NCBI RefSeq assembly: GCF_015832195.1
Contig: NC_052018.1
Span: 2,679,356-2,743,355, forward strand
From: Motacilla alba alba
Taxonomy: Eukaryota > Chordata > Aves > Passeriformes > Motacillidae
DNA: 64,000 nucleotides
Direction: 5' to 3'
In this document: piece after piece, positions 35,644 to 48,359 of the stretch
How positions within the stretch are numbered: position 1 is the stretch's first letter
Layout: each line of letters opens with the position of its first letter
Made by a program: the position numbers and the translations under genes
Notes under the pieces: generated by a model
The model's input: the letters and a program-made list of their open reading frames with translations, nothing else
What the model was told of the DNA's origin: nothing
Databases searched by the model: none

Positions 35644-36419
35644 CCCAGTGCTGGAGCAGAACTGGGGATGGAGTATTTGCAAAGACTACAGGGAATGGTC
35701 TGTTCTTTAGCCTGGACTCAGCTTTTAGAGCACAAGCACCACTAGACCCCTGCTTGGGCCTGTGTCTGCCCTGTATCTGCAGCTTATTGAAGGAGAAAAT
35801 TGGAGTTATGGAGATACTTAACTTAAAATTACAGAAGATGCTCATTGTTATAGATTGGCTTTTCTTTAAAAAGCCAGGTTCTGCCTCCCTCCTCCAACCT
35901 TCCTGTTAGATGTCATCCAAGATGGATTCCAAGTGCAGGGAAAAAAAAAAAAAGGAAAAGAAATAAAGCAAGTGAACCTGCAGCAAGTGAATCATTCCTA
36001 CTAAATTTAAACCACTTATTATGGGGAGGGAAAAAAAAAAAAGAGAGAACTCGGATTACAGGTTTAGCAAGCGTGAGCACATACTTCAGCGTGTATTGCT
36101 GGATTTGCAATTGCCAAACTACTGATTTCTTGGAACTCTGCTATTAGCATTGTTAAGCAGTGTTCCAGACAGTCACTCCTATAAATCCTGTTAATATGTT
36201 AAGCAGGAGAAGGCCTTTGAAAGAATAATATTTAGCTGGTGAGTGATCTCCATTTGGGTGTGTGGTCCGGGCTAAGGTAGGGGAAATGACTGTGCTTGCT
36301 CTTGGAATGTGTGGCTGGAGCATCCAGTTGATGTTTGCTTGGATGTTACTGCCATTTCTAGTAGGTGCTTGGGAATATTTTATTTATTTTTGGGAGAAAA
36401 ATGTTTAGCAGGGGGGTAT
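35644..36419. other. Non-coding, A-rich tracts
   Basis: Holds A runs at about 35940-35953 and 36030-36042. No gene or mobile element recognised. Confidence 0.5.
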
Positions 36420-36750
36420 GAAGGGGCCAACAAGAAAACTGGAGAGAGACTTCGGACAAGAACCTGAGGGACAGGACACAAGGAATTGCTTCCCTCTGTC
36501 AGAGGGCAGGGCTAGATGAAATATTGGGAAGGAATTCTTGGTTGTGAGGGTGGAGAGGCCCTGGGATGGAATTCCCAGAGAAGCTGTGGCTGTCCCTGGA
36601 TCCCTGGTAGTGTCCAAGGCCAGGTTGGACAGGGTTTGGAGCAGCCTGGGATAGTGGAAGGTGTCCCCGCCCGTGACACAGGGTGATACTGGATGAGCTT
36701 TAAGGTCCCTTCCAGAACAAACCCTTCTGTGATTCCATGATTCTCTAGCT
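36420..36750 (+). mobile_element. CR1 LINE 3' fragment
   Basis: ACTGGAGAGAGACTTCGGAC, TGTCAGAGGGCAGGGCTAGA, CTGTGGCTGTCCCTGGATCC, TGGAGCAGCCTGGGATAGTG, TTAAGGTCCCTTCCAGAACA and a terminal CTTCTGTGATTCCATGATTC. Confidence 0.96.
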
Positions 36751-36900
36751 CTTGACTTTGGAATTGGTGTTTTGTTTCACCAAAACAGCTTTGAGAGGAC
36801 TCTGTGCTCCAGTCAGGGTACCAGCAGCTCCCACCTGCAGTTCAGCAGGGTGGGTGTCACACATGGAATGAGTGTCTGAGTCTCAGCCCAGTCACAGATC
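36751..36900 (+). repeat. Flank copy B, similar to 34396-34520
   Basis: Carries the same ordered blocks as copy A (CTTGACTTTGGAAT, GGGTGTCACACATGG, CTGAGTCTCAGCCCA), with about 25-30 extra bases in the middle relative to A. Confidence 0.7.
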
Positions 36901-39845
36901 AATGAGCTCCAACCCCCTGCCCTGTGCAGGGACAAGTAATCTCTGTTCTGCATGAGTCACTGGGTAGAAACAAGATGAAGTCTCTGGTACAAAGTCACCA
37001 GAGCACAGCTTTACCTTGGACTAAAAGCTCCTCCTCTCCCTTGTGTCTGCTGCTCCGTGTTCCTCTGCAGGGGTGGCAGAGCCCCTCAGGCTTTCTGGCA
37101 AGGCTGTGAAAAAGGAAACTTTGATCGGCCTCTTTGCTTGCCATGGATAATTCCTGCGGAGGGGAAGCTGATCAAAGTCCAGGTCAGCCGAGAGGAAGAA
37201 GAGGGGAAGCAGAAAAGGACGGTTGAGCTACAGATCGATATTTTCAGCACAACAGGTTGACAAGGGCACGGGGTGGAGCGGGGAAAGGGGACATGTTTGA
37301 TCTGTGCTGCTGCAGTGGGACACGTCTGCCATGGCCCAGCCCTGTTCCAGCATCCCTGGCAGAGTCAGGATTCTCAGGTAACTCCTTGTGTTCTGAAGTG
37401 AGCCACAGATGGGTGCCTTGTGACCTTCAGCAGTTGTGAGCAGAGGGCAGACCCTGGTGACACTGCCCTGCTCTCAGCCTCCTTTTATGGCACAATTTTT
37501 GTGTAGACTTTTTTTGGAGGTGAAAAAGAGCTGCATTCTTATTTTATTACAAGTAACTGAGAGCTCGCAGCATTTTTCAGAACACCATTTTATATTTTGT
37601 AAAGTTCCTACCAAGTTTATTGTTTGTACAGCATTTTATCACATTCCTTTTTGGGAAAAAGTAATGATGATCTTAAATCCAAAGCCTGTTTTAAAACAGA
37701 TAATACTTAAATTTTATGCAGTGAATTTGCTGTTGTCAAGCGATACCACTTTCCTCCTAATACTTTTTCTTGTGCCATACAGCAGTGCAAAAATAAAGGA
37801 TTGTGAGGCATGACTTGTTTCTCTTGCTTGTTCCTGGTACAAATGATGGCAGATACAATTCTGGTTTCTTTTTTTTTGGGTCAGCAGCTGTGTGTAGGTT
37901 CTTGAACTCAATTCACCTGAATGTATATCTTGTATTGAGCATCTTCACTGGATCGTGTAGTTGCAGTTCTCTGTCCCTGCCAAGGGTTTTACATCCATGC
38001 AAATGCAAATTCCAAGTGTGGTGGACCACTCTGTGAAAAAAATGCAGCTTTTGGAAGGGTTCCCTGATTTGGCACAGGAAGAGTTAAAATCAAGTCAAAT
38101 GAAAAGGAAATCAAGTTTGATTCAATCAACACATTTCAAAGCCCTTGTCTTGCAGTTAATCTCCCTCTGTCAAGGACCCGATGCCAAGTGCAGTTTCTGG
38201 AATTCCACTAAAGAGGGGTTGGGGCATCTATTGAAGTGTTTCCTGGAGAATCATGGATGAAGGAAGGTCCCTTCCTGTCCAGTTGGATTTCTTGGAGCTG
38301 TTGTATCTTCTGCAGTGTCCCTTGTTGACCCTACCCTTTTCCACACAGAATCTGTGAGTTCCTCTTCCTAGTGGACTCCTTAATCCCCTTTGGGACAAGC
38401 AGTCTGCAGTGGAGGTGGATTCGTGGTGTGCAGACGTTGTGCTGGGCAATAGAGCACCTCATTTCACTAGGCATGTCCAGGGCTCCCGTGTCCCTGTATC
38501 CCGCACAGGAAACTGTCAAGGTAATTAGTGTTAATTGGATGGTTTTTGAAGGAGCCTCTCATTTATTGTATGTTTGGCCCAGGTTTGTACTCAAGGACTT
38601 GGCAGTCTCCCATTCATCAGTTTTGTTGGGATGAAGGTGTGTTGCCTAGAGTGTACTTGGAGTGCAAACCCTGCTGGTGTCATGTAGAGGCTTTAAATCT
38701 CAATTTCTTAGAGCCTGTCTTTCCTCTTGTAGCTCTGTAGGAGTCAGGTGGCTCCTAATTCACTCTTCCTCCTCCATTTCAGTGGTCGGAGTGATCTGAG
38801 GTGGCTGAGAACCTGTTTGATCCCTGAGGGAATGGAGCTGTAGCAGTCATTGGCTGTCCCTACTGGTCAGGAGTTTGTGCCTCACTGCCATTCTTCTGCT
38901 GGTGACCTTCACATGTCATTTCAGCTGAAAAAGCCAATTCAAGTCTATTCTTTGATTCCAGACAAATTTTTAGCCATGATTGGAGGGGTCAACATGCATC
39001 AATCCAGGAGATACAGGAGTGTAGGTGGTTGGGATGTTAAGACTGGAAGCTCTTGTGTAAGCAATAACCAAAGTACAACCCGGGTGCTCTGCTCAAATGG
39101 GTCTGCAGAGGTGGCCTGGTGACAGAATTTCATTTCCAGCTGCCATTAAGGACAAAGCAACACTAAATAACATCCTTTTACTGGGATTGCATTGCCTTTG
39201 ATGCATCTCTGGGACTTCTGGTGCAGCTCAGGGTCCTTTCACAGATGGTCATTTCTGCTTTTCTGGAAACCTTGGAGTTTGTGGAACTTCATGACTTTTT
39301 GACCTCAGTTTTTCTGTTGCCAGTCTCCCTCAAAATGGGGCCTGGCCTCTGGCTCATGCTCTAGGAAATTCCAGTGAATCTGGGCAAGGAGGTTTCTTTT
39401 GCATGGGATTTGGGAGGAAGAAGAAGGGAGAAACAGTTTTGACTGTGATCCGTGGTTAATTGTCCTGTGCAAATGTGCTGCGGGGCATGTTGTAGGAGCA
39501 ATCATTTATTGGCTTTTCTACGTTTACCTGTAATAAATGATAAGCTGTGGCTGTATCATAAGATTGAGGTGTTTGTTTTGTAAAGGGGAGAGGTTTCTGC
39601 TGGTGTTTTCCCCTCAGAGTTCAGAGAAAAAATAAGATTCCATAAAAAAAAATGTGTAAACTTGTTAACTTGACAAGGAGCTGCTTCATTCCCTCACCAT
39701 AATCCCAAAATATGGCCTGCTCCAGGGCTGTGCTGTGAAAGGTTCGGTAAACAACACAGTCACAGTAAGAATGAAAATAGCAGTGGCTGGAGGTAACTTC
39801 TGAGCATTTTTTCCAGGGATTTTTGTGTTCATAAAAAGTGTTTCC
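36901..39845. other. Non-coding, one exon-like stretch at 37070-37246
   Basis: No mobile element recognised. A pyrimidine-rich tract and CTCTGCAG at 37070 precede an open, Lys/Glu-rich frame, but the possible donor at its end (CAG|GTTGAC) is poor and no protein family is recognised. Confidence 0.4.
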
Positions 39846-39847
39846 AC

Positions 39848-39965
39848 TCACTGGCACAGGTTGCTCAGAGAGAATGAAGTCTTAAATTTTGAAGATACTC
39901 AGGACATGGTCCTGAACAAACTGGTTTTGGTGGCCCTGCTTGAGCAGGGAGCTTGGATAAAAGGA
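39848..39965 (+). mobile_element. Old CR1 3' remnant
   Basis: CACTGGCACAGGTTGCTCAG, GAAGATACTCAGGACATGGT, CTGAACAAACTGGTTTTGGT and GGCCCTGCTTGAGCAGGGAG match the CR1 order in a diverged copy; the terminal repeat is lost. Confidence 0.85.
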
Positions 39966-40528
39966 TTTCCACGTGGAACTGGATGCTGCACGTCACCAAG
40001 CCGTGGGGTGTGCTCAGGAGGTGGCAGTGCCTGGAGAAGGTTCCTAGCCTTGCTTCCCAGGGCACAAATAAAACACATCCTTGAGTCATATGGCAGAGCT
40101 TTTTTATATTTTTTTTTCCTAATATGCCTATTTTGGGAAAATGGGCTAGAGAGTCCTAGATTAGCTCCAGTATTTTGGACATTAGTCCTACTTTTGTGCG
40201 TGTACCCAGAAGAATTTAAGTTTTGATACAAACGCAGTACCTGGACTTTTAAAAGCACTGGGTAAATAAGAGCCTGTCTGAACATCTCCCAGGAATAAAG
40301 GACTTGGAGCTGGCAGAGGAGGGCTGCTGTCTGGAATGTGAAGCCAGACACATTCAAAGTAGAAATCAAGTATGAATTTGTAGTGGAGAGGGTGATTAAT
40401 CACCAGAATGGAGTGGATGGATCCTTGGTCTCTTGCTGGTTTCGAGGCGAGATGTCCTGGGACAGAAGTTAAACCAGGTAACAGCTTTGGTTCACACTGA
40501 CCTCAGTGTAGAGAAGCCTGTTGAATCC
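39966..40528. other. Non-coding, nothing recognised
   Basis: No gene or repeat identified between two CR1 remnants. Confidence 0.45.
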
Positions 40529-40752
40529 AAAATAATTTAGGTTGGAAAAGACCTCCAAGATCATCCAGTTGGAATGAGTCCCACCTTTGACAGATGCTTG
40601 TCACCCAGACGAGAGCATTGAGTAACACATCCACTTGTGCCTTGGGCACCTCCAGGGATGGGGACTCCACCACCTCCCTGGGCCCATTCCAATGTTTAAC
40701 AACCCTTTCCATGAAGAAATTCCTCCTGATGTCCAGCTTGAACCTCCCCAAC
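40529..40752 (-). mobile_element. CR1 LINE 3' fragment
   Basis: Reverse-oriented: AATAATTTAGGTTGGAAAAG, ACCTCCAAGATCATCCAGTT, GCCTTGGGCACCTCCAGGGA, ATTCCAATGTTTAACAACCC and GAAATTCCTCCTGATGTCCA. Confidence 0.94.
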
Positions 40753-43389
40753 TCGTGTTCATGGACATGTGTAGATGCATGTGCAGAGGGTCTGCCCGGA
40801 AGACCTCACAATTCCTACAGACCTTAAGCTGTACATTAAGTAAAAGACCTAAATTTTTAAATTTTTGCTGTTTGTAGGAGAGTATTGGTTTGTAATTACG
40901 CATGGAGTTGGGGTCTGCCTTTACTGCAAGTTCAGCAGTGGTAGAACTTTGTTCTTAGGGCTGAATTTCTTCACCGGCCTGGACCTTGGTGGTTCTGCGT
41001 TTCGGGAGTGGTGTGACAATTGTAGTGCTGGGGCCTCTGCTGTGTTCAGCCACTGATACTGCCCTGGGTGGCTTTAAGCCAAGAATTCAGCCCCTCTGTT
41101 CATGTTTTACTTATGTCAAAATGGTGACGTTTGTCTTCCCCAAGGACAAAAGCTTTTAGTTTGTTATTTGTAAAGCCCATTTTAAGAACTCACCAAGGAA
41201 GGTATTAGTGAAATACAAAACGATGGCTTTAAAAAAAAAAAATTATACTGTGTGAGTCAGTCAGAAATTAAAAGAGAAAATTAGTTTCTCTTCCAAATAA
41301 GTGATATCGGCCTCATCTTTACCAAGTGACTTTCTCCTTGCTTCTGCTGGGTGTTGTGGATCAGGGTGAACTCTACTTCAAAACATTTAATTGCACACAG
41401 TGAGAAATGAAGAAAACTGAAGGGGATCCCAAGAATGTATTAAAAATCAGAACTAAAATGAGAATGATTTCATGTCAAGTGAGACAAATGCAGAGTTGAT
41501 ACTCCAGTGCTTCACACTTCCACTTGTCCTTGGCACCGAGAAAATGAGATTTTTAATATCTGAAAAACAGATTGCCATGAAGACTCATCCATTGTAAATT
41601 TAAGCTGCCTTTATAGCAACTTAAGCTGGGGACAAGATTGTTCATTACATCTGATTCTACAACTGCAGCCATGATTTCCATATTAATAGTGCCTGGTTTT
41701 TTTTTATTGTCTTTACCAGAAATAGGAAGGGGAGCTGGTTGTGTTTTTCCCTGGGTTAGCAGATAATTTATTTAATGAATAATGCGAAAAGGGCAAAGGT
41801 TTGTGAGTTCTTACTCCCATATCACCACAAAGAGTGGTGACACCTGCCTTGGCTGCTGAGCTAGGTCTGCTTTGGTGCTAAAAGGAGACTGAGGGAAAGA
41901 GGGATATTGAGTCATGATTTAGAGTCAGGATTTGTTGCTGATGGAATTTATGTTGAATTGAATTGTTTTGACTCAGATTTTAGGTGAAGGGTTTGCTTGT
42001 TCCCTGCCTGATGTTCCCTTAAGCGACAAAAGCTTTGAAGCAACTTCTCGCATGTGTCTGGGGGTGGGGAAGGTATTTCTGTGCCACTGAACTTTAGACC
42101 AACGTGGAGTCAAAGACTGTTTGTGCCCCTTTTCAATAGCGGCCGCTGGGGCTGGCAGCGGCTGGAGGAAGCACCAGCTTCCTCTCCTTTCTCTGGAGCT
42201 GGGTTTCCTTTCACCAGCCCTGCTCCCAAGGCAGACCTGAGCCTTCCCTGTCCTTCCTTACTTCGCCTGGGACAGTTTGTGGCTGCGTTCTCAGTGTGGT
42301 AAACCTGCCTGTCACTTTAATGTAGCAAAACCAGAGAATTATCCCTATTTTCTCATGGATTTGCTGCTGTTTATTTCTGCTGAAATCCTGTCGTCCTCTG
42401 TCTGCACTCACAGATCTGCAGTCTCTTGGAAAAGCTCATCTTCCTCCTCTAATCACGTCCCAGATTTGGTCTAGATCCTAATGGTTCTTCTCTTAAAACA
42501 TCTGAGGTCCATACCAGCTTTTTCCTCTTTCATTGCTATCACTAATATCATCCTCCTGCCTTTGTCATCTCAAAACCTGAGTTACAGCAGCCTTTTCTTT
42601 GCTTCTCTTATCTCATCTCCTCATGTTCTACTTTTAATCCTTCATTTCATGATGATGGAAGGTGATTTTTTTTTTTCCTTTCTGAGTTTTCTTCTTTGCT
42701 ACATCCATACTCCTCACCCTGGAAGCAGATCTTTCTCTGAGGAATCCAGTTCTTTATCATTAGCCCCTCTGACCTTCAGAAAGTTTGTATATATTCAAGT
42801 CTAATTTGTTCCTCTTTGGAAAACAAAACAGCTCTCTGTATTAAAATTTGGCAAGAAGTCAGCAGCATGATCTCATATTTTTTGTGACTGCCTCGGGGAA
42901 TATGTTTAAAATGCAGTTAAGAGATTTGACAGAGGAGGGGTTTGCTGGGGGAGTCTCTCTAAAAGGTTTGGGGTGGCTGACAGGGAGGGACCTGGGTGTT
43001 TGGCTCTTCCATCCATCAGTGGTTTGGTGTCAGTGATTCTCTCCCAGCTCACAGGACGTGGCCTGTGGGGGTCTGCTGAGACCATTCATCTTGGTCACCT
43101 CTTTTCCTGGAGAGAAAGAGGCAGCTCAGGACCTCAGTGTGGGCCAAATGAGTTGTTCTGGAAGAGCATCAGCCAACTCTCAGCACCTCCCCTCCCTGGA
43201 AACACCCAGAGCTTTCTCTGGCCACAGCTGGGTGGGAGAAGACTCTTATGGACAGGCTTAAAGCTCCCAGGAAAGCTGGTGGTCAAAAGCTGAGTGCTTC
43301 CACTTCTGGGAAAGCTCATTCAGCCCAGCCTTTGGTCCTGAAAATTAATGAGGTTCTTCATGGAGGAAAAAAGGGGGAAAAAATCACGT
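40753..43389. other. Non-coding, nothing recognised
   Basis: No gene or classified repeat. An isolated GCGGCCGC is at 42139-42146 in a locally GC-rich patch. 42520-42800 is pyrimidine-rich. Confidence 0.5.
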
Positions 43390-43515
43390 GGAGATGATAC
43401 CACCATCCCTGGAGGGATTTAGGAGTCGTGTGGATGTGGCACTTGGGGACAGCCTTGGCAGTGCTGGGGTAACAATTTCACTTGATGGTCTCGATGGAGG
43501 TGATTTTCCTCCTGT
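43390..43515 (+). mobile_element. Older CR1 3' fragment
   Basis: CACCATCCCTGGAGGGATTT, GTGTGGATGTGGCACTTGGG, GACAGCCTTGGCAGTGCTGG and TTTCACTTGATGGTCTCGAT, the 'GGAGGGATTTaaaagCcGTGTGGATGTGGCACTT' CR1 type. Confidence 0.88.
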
Positions 43516-44045
43516 GCTCTGCTTTGTGAGACCTCATGAGGAATTCTGTATCCAGCTGTGGGATCCTTAGCACAGGGAAGACATGGAGCTATTGGAGTGA
43601 AACCAGAGGAGGCCACGGAGCTGCTCCGAGAGCTGGAGCTCCTCTGGAACCAGACTGGGAGAGCTGGGAATGTTCAGCCTGGAAAAGGGTCCAGAGAGAC
43701 CTCAGACCCCCTTCCAGGGCCTAAAGGGGCTCCAGGAGAGCTGGAGAGGGACTTGGAACATGGGATGGAGGGACTGGACTGGAGGGAGTGGCTTCCTACT
43801 GCCAGATGGCAGGGCTGGATGGGATTTTGGGAAGGAATTGTTGGCTGGGAGGTGGAGAAGGCCCAGGCAGAGGCTTCCCAGAGCAGCTGTGGCTGTCCCT
43901 GGATCCCTGGAAGTGTCCAAGGCCAGGCTGGATGGGGTTTGGAGCAGCCTGGGATAGTGGAAGGTGTTACCATCCATGGCAGGGGTGGGAAAGAATGAGC
44001 TCTAAGGTCCCTTCCAGAACAAACCATTCTGGGATTCTGTGATCT
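43516..44045 (+). mobile_element. CR1 LINE 3' fragment, head-to-tail with the previous
   Basis: Begins near CTCATGAGGAATTCTGTATC, then AGACATGGAGCTATTGGAGT, GGGTCCAGAGAGACCTCAGA, TGCCAGATGGCAGGGCTGGA, CTGGAAGTGTCCAAGGCCAG, TGGAGCAGCCTGGGATAGTG and terminal CCATTCTGGGATTCTGTGAT. The second-longest CR1 copy here (about 530 bases). Confidence 0.96.
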
Positions 44046-47000
44046 ACGAGGACTTTTCCAGCCTAACCAGCTCTGTGCCTCCACATGCCTGTGTGTCCAG
44101 TGGGTTCCATCTGTGACAGATGTAGTTCTTCCCCAACATCTGCAGCATGTGTTGAGGGAGGAACAGTCATTCTCTAATGTCTGGACCACTTTTAACCACC
44201 AAGAAGAGCCAAGATGTGTCCATCCATGACTGCCCTCCATGGATTAGCAATCCACAATTGCTGATGGTACAGATGGTGCAGAGGAAAGTTGTCCTGTGCA
44301 ACTCCCTATGCTGCTGTATCCACTCATTTTCTATCCCAGCTCTGCCTGGCTATAGCATCCTGCTTTTCTCTTTCCTCTTGGTTAATAGTTTGACTTTCGG
44401 AGCACTTTCACTCCGTGTTAGTTTGTGGAGAAAGACATCAGCAGTGATAGCTGAGGAAAATTCTATTAGGTCATTCCTCCTCAGAACACAGTACCTGTCT
44501 CCTGAGCTCTTTGCGGATGTTGGCCAAATAATCCTTTTAATAGCTTCTGTGAGTTAAAAGGGTAGGTAACTGTCATAAGGCTAAATGATTGCATAGATTA
44601 ATTTACTTGTGGCCAAAAGAAATCAATTGTAATTTAAATTTTTTGTCTCTGGACTGATTACAGCACCAGACATCAACTTTCTCCATAAGAATCTACCGTG
44701 TGCATTGAAGTCTGTGAGTCTGGATTAGTGACACATTATCCAGAATGATGTGATTGGATCCCTTTGCCTCTCCCAGACATCTCTAATGTTCTTGGATCTT
44801 TTCCTTGTGTCTTACAGAATGGTGAATAACACTGAAGACCCTCAAGAGGCTTTGTAACGTCCCATCCTCATGTAAAGTATGCTCAGAACTTTTCCAGTAG
44901 TGTAAGTACAAGCTGAAGAAACTCATAACAATTAAAGAGTAATTTTATGGTGCTCTTCTGTTAAATTGTCTGAAAAGAGCAGAGAGATGGTTACAATGAT
45001 TATGAGCAGTTGGCTGAGTTGGAGAGTTTCACTGGTTAGTGGAAGATTTAAGCCAGGGAAGACATTTAAACCAGGAATAGTAAAATAACTGGACATTTAA
45101 ATTAGGGAGTAGTAACATTGAATTGCTCACTTGGTCTGGCTCATGTATTGTTTGTGCTTCTACGTTTCTGTCACTGAAACAGAAGGAAAATGATACAGTT
45201 CTTAGAAAATCAGTCTTGATCAGAGAAAAAACAGTGTTTAAGGAGAGATCTCTATACAGCAACTGAACAAATGAGAGGCATAAAGAGTTCAACACCACTC
45301 TAGCTTTGCTGAAAGGGATGAGCCACCTTCAATTTAGTAGCCTCTGGCAGAGACAGAAAACCTGGGGCACCTCATCTAACCCTGGGTGCTGGATGTGTTG
45401 GTCCAAGCAGCTCAAGTATGTTCAGTGCCAATCGAGGTTGTCCAAATCTCATTGTGGAATTTGAAATCAGTTTGTTCCTTTTAATTACTTCTGTCATATA
45501 TCTTCAGTTTCATTGGTTTCCATGCTGTTTCTTCAGTGAACAAGCAAATGAATTCAAATTTTGAAGCTTGTCAGGCTGAAAGAAAGGGCTTGGCCTGCGC
45601 TGTGCTGTCACTCATCTCCTGCTGGCCAGTCCTGTATGGCTGTTCACCATGTCCCTGTTACAAGCACAACCAAATGCTCATCCCAATGCAATCAGATTCC
45701 TGAGATACTCTGACCTCTTGATTCCAGATTGTTCCTTCTGTCAGGTCTGGAAAGAGAAACCTTTTCTGTAGAATAGGTAGGAAGGAGCTGGGCTGTTGTG
45801 AATGCATCACATTTTCCCTGATGGATTATTTCAAGGATGAAGATGTATCCTTGGACAGTGACAGTGCAAGTGGCAGTGCAGTCACAGCCTTCTGTAGGAG
45901 TCACAGCAAAAAATAATGACTGACAGGGATTTAGTGTTGGAAACCAAACTCCAATGGATTTCAAAAGCCATTAATTAGTGATTTTCTGTTGCTGGTGGTC
46001 TAGTGTTTTGTTCAGAACTGGTGGTTTCGTACTTTGCTGCCAGTGCCTTGAGCCACCTCCTCTTCTTCCTTTTAGCTGGAATTATGTTGGATTTCAGTAT
46101 TAAAATCACCACTTGAAATTGTAAAGACCTGGTTCACAGCAGGAGAGAAGTCTGAAGGTAAGGCCACATCACCCTGGGTATCTTTGTTATCCCAGTAATT
46201 CAGAGTTTGCTGAGTGACCTCAGAGCTCCTCTGTGCTTGGAGTGAGCACAAGGACATCTCACAGCTTTGTGTCAGGCTTTGGCCAGAAATTTCCAGGCTG
46301 GGAATTGCATAGCTTGAATTTCCTGTGCTTTAGATCGATTTCAGTCATGTTCTGCCCCTGTGCAGTTTTCTGCCACCTCCCAGCAGAGCAGTAGCAACTT
46401 CCTTGATTTATTCCAGTGTATGTGCAGTCAGTATGGCCATGGAAGATGCTGTAGAAGTATAGGTGAATAATTTTTGACTGAGGGAAAACTGGGGGGATCT
46501 TATTTGGAGGGGATTAGAGAGTATTAAATAAGAGGAAACGGGCCAAGATGACCCATTTAGATAGAAAGTTTCCAGATTAAACCACAGATATCTTTTAAAA
46601 AGGGTAAATGGAATTGTGAAGGGGAAAGAAGAAAATGGAGCCTTAACAATTTTTTTGAAAGTTTGAATTTGAATAGTGATTAAGATTAGGATTAAGATTG
46701 AAGAGTTGCAAAATTGCCATGGCTAGAGAGTAGTTGGGTTACTCCTAAGAGTAGGAGTCACCTGGGTGCAAGTTACCATTTCACTGCCTCATTTTTACCC
46801 TTAGTAGGATGAGAGTCAGTGCTGGAGAGGATTTGAGGCAGGGTGTGAACACAGAACTCTTAATCTTGGCATCACAGGAAATAAGAATTATTCTAAAGCT
46901 AAGTCCTGTAGCCAACACAGCCTTATCTCTATTGGGCTGCCCATAAATATGGGAGTAATTACTTGAGCTGTGCAGTCCATATTGATTAATTAATATGTGT

Positions 47001-47617
47001 TAATAGTGAGCTATGACTATCAGTATGTTTTACACCCCCCAAAGTATGATTTCTGATAGAACCAGACAGTTTCACTGTCGTCACTTCTGATTTACCTGGA
47101 TGATCAGGCCAGTGCTTATGAACTTAACTGCCAGCAGTGGCAGGGGAGTCTGGGGAGTGAATAAAAGAAAATCAGGTGAATAATGCAGATGGAGAAGGGC
47201 TGGATTGAAGCCTTGTCATCATTTGGGAAAAACAACAGGAAGAAAAGAACAAGAGTGTGAACTCTACCAAGTCAGCACAGCTTGAAGAGCAGGCACTGGA
47301 CTTAGAGTGACATAGAAAATCACCACAGGCTGAGCTGTACCTGTGCAGTGTCCTTGAAATGTGACACAGAACAGGTTAATTAAACTCAGGTAACAGAAAA
47401 CTCAGCTGATTTTCTCCTTTTGTCTTCAGTGACAAGGTACTGTGTAAATAGTGGGTGTCTCTGGGAGCATTCATTTGGCTTTTTTAGCTTCTTTAACTGA
47501 AACAATGTCCTGCCTGAGTCCTTGGTTTTATTCTAAGATAAACCAGATTACTTAATTCATGATTTCATAGCAAAAGTAACGTAAAGAAAAAATCTTGCTG
47601 AATGGTAAAGTTTTTTT
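44046..47617. other. Non-coding, nothing recognised
   Basis: Long stretch without recognised gene or repeat, apart from a small GATTAAGATTAGGATTAAGA direct repeat at about 46678-46699. Confidence 0.5.
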
Positions 47618-47745
47618 CCTCAAAAGGGTTTGGCACAGCTGCCCAGGGAAGGGGGGGATTCCCTTCCCTGGAGGGATTTGAAAGCTGTGTGGATGTGACA
47701 CTTGGGGACATGGGTTAGTGGTGGCCTTGGCAGTGTGGAATGTAG
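47618..47745 (+). mobile_element. Older CR1 3' fragment
   Basis: GGCACAGCTGCCCAGGGAAG, CCCTGGAGGGATTTGAAAGC, GTGTGGATGTGACACTTGGG and GTTAGTGGTGGCCTTGGCAG, the same older CR1 type as at 43.4 kb; the tail is gone. Confidence 0.9.
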
Positions 47746-48359
47746 ACTGGGCCTTGTCTGTCATGTAGGAAATTTCCCTGGTTCAGATCTGGGTTACACA
47801 AAGACATGTTTGTGGCTTAATTAAGAGTGTTAATTAGGATATTAATTTCTTTCTGAAATGCTTCTAGCTAGAATAAAACTCCAGTATGGAAGCAGCAGTG
47901 GCCAGAAGCCCATGGTTTTTGCTGTTATGATTTATTTTCTTCAAGGAGACACTGTTATCTATTCCTGAGTTCTTCAAGTATAATCTCTGTCTTCACTAAG
48001 GCTGTGCCAGTAATACTGCACCTGCAAACTGTTTTTCTAGTGGAAAATAATCTGCTTTGTAGTTAAGCACAAAAACAGGGGTAGGTGAGGTTCAGCGGTT
48101 TGCTTGGTTTGGATTTTAGTTTTCTGAAGTAATTAATTTCTCTTTTAAGGAAGTGTTTTAGTTGTTAGTGCTGGTGATAGGTCCTGAAGGAGAATGAAAG
48201 TGCCCGAAATACTTCAGAATGTCTCTTTTTCTTCATGTATGGAAGAGGTGGTGGAAATCCTGGTGATGGCTTTGCTTGAAAGTTGACCTGCACTTCGTCG
48301 TGTGTGATGCTGTAGATGGACCCTGTATGTGTGGTGAGAAAATGCTCAGAGTTTAGCCA
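47746..48359. other. Non-coding, nothing recognised
   Basis: No gene or repeat identified. Confidence 0.5.

Noticed and set aside
37070..37246. Possible exon after a pyrimidine tract and CTCTGCAG, with a Lys/Glu-rich frame
   Set aside because: The donor is weak (CAG|GTTGAC), the frame is short, and no family is recognised.
42139..42146. Isolated NotI-type GCGGCCGC as a CpG island marker
   Set aside because: Surrounding CpG density is low; a single rare site is not an island.
43558..44240. 146-codon + and 188-codon - frames
   Set aside because: Both lie on a CR1 copy; the sense region is CR1 3' sequence without ORF2 motifs.
44819..44871. Possible small exon between TTGTGTCTTACAG and CAT|GTAAAGT
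   Set aside because: Good-looking splice signals but no coding or transcript support; cryptic pairs like this are common in long introns.
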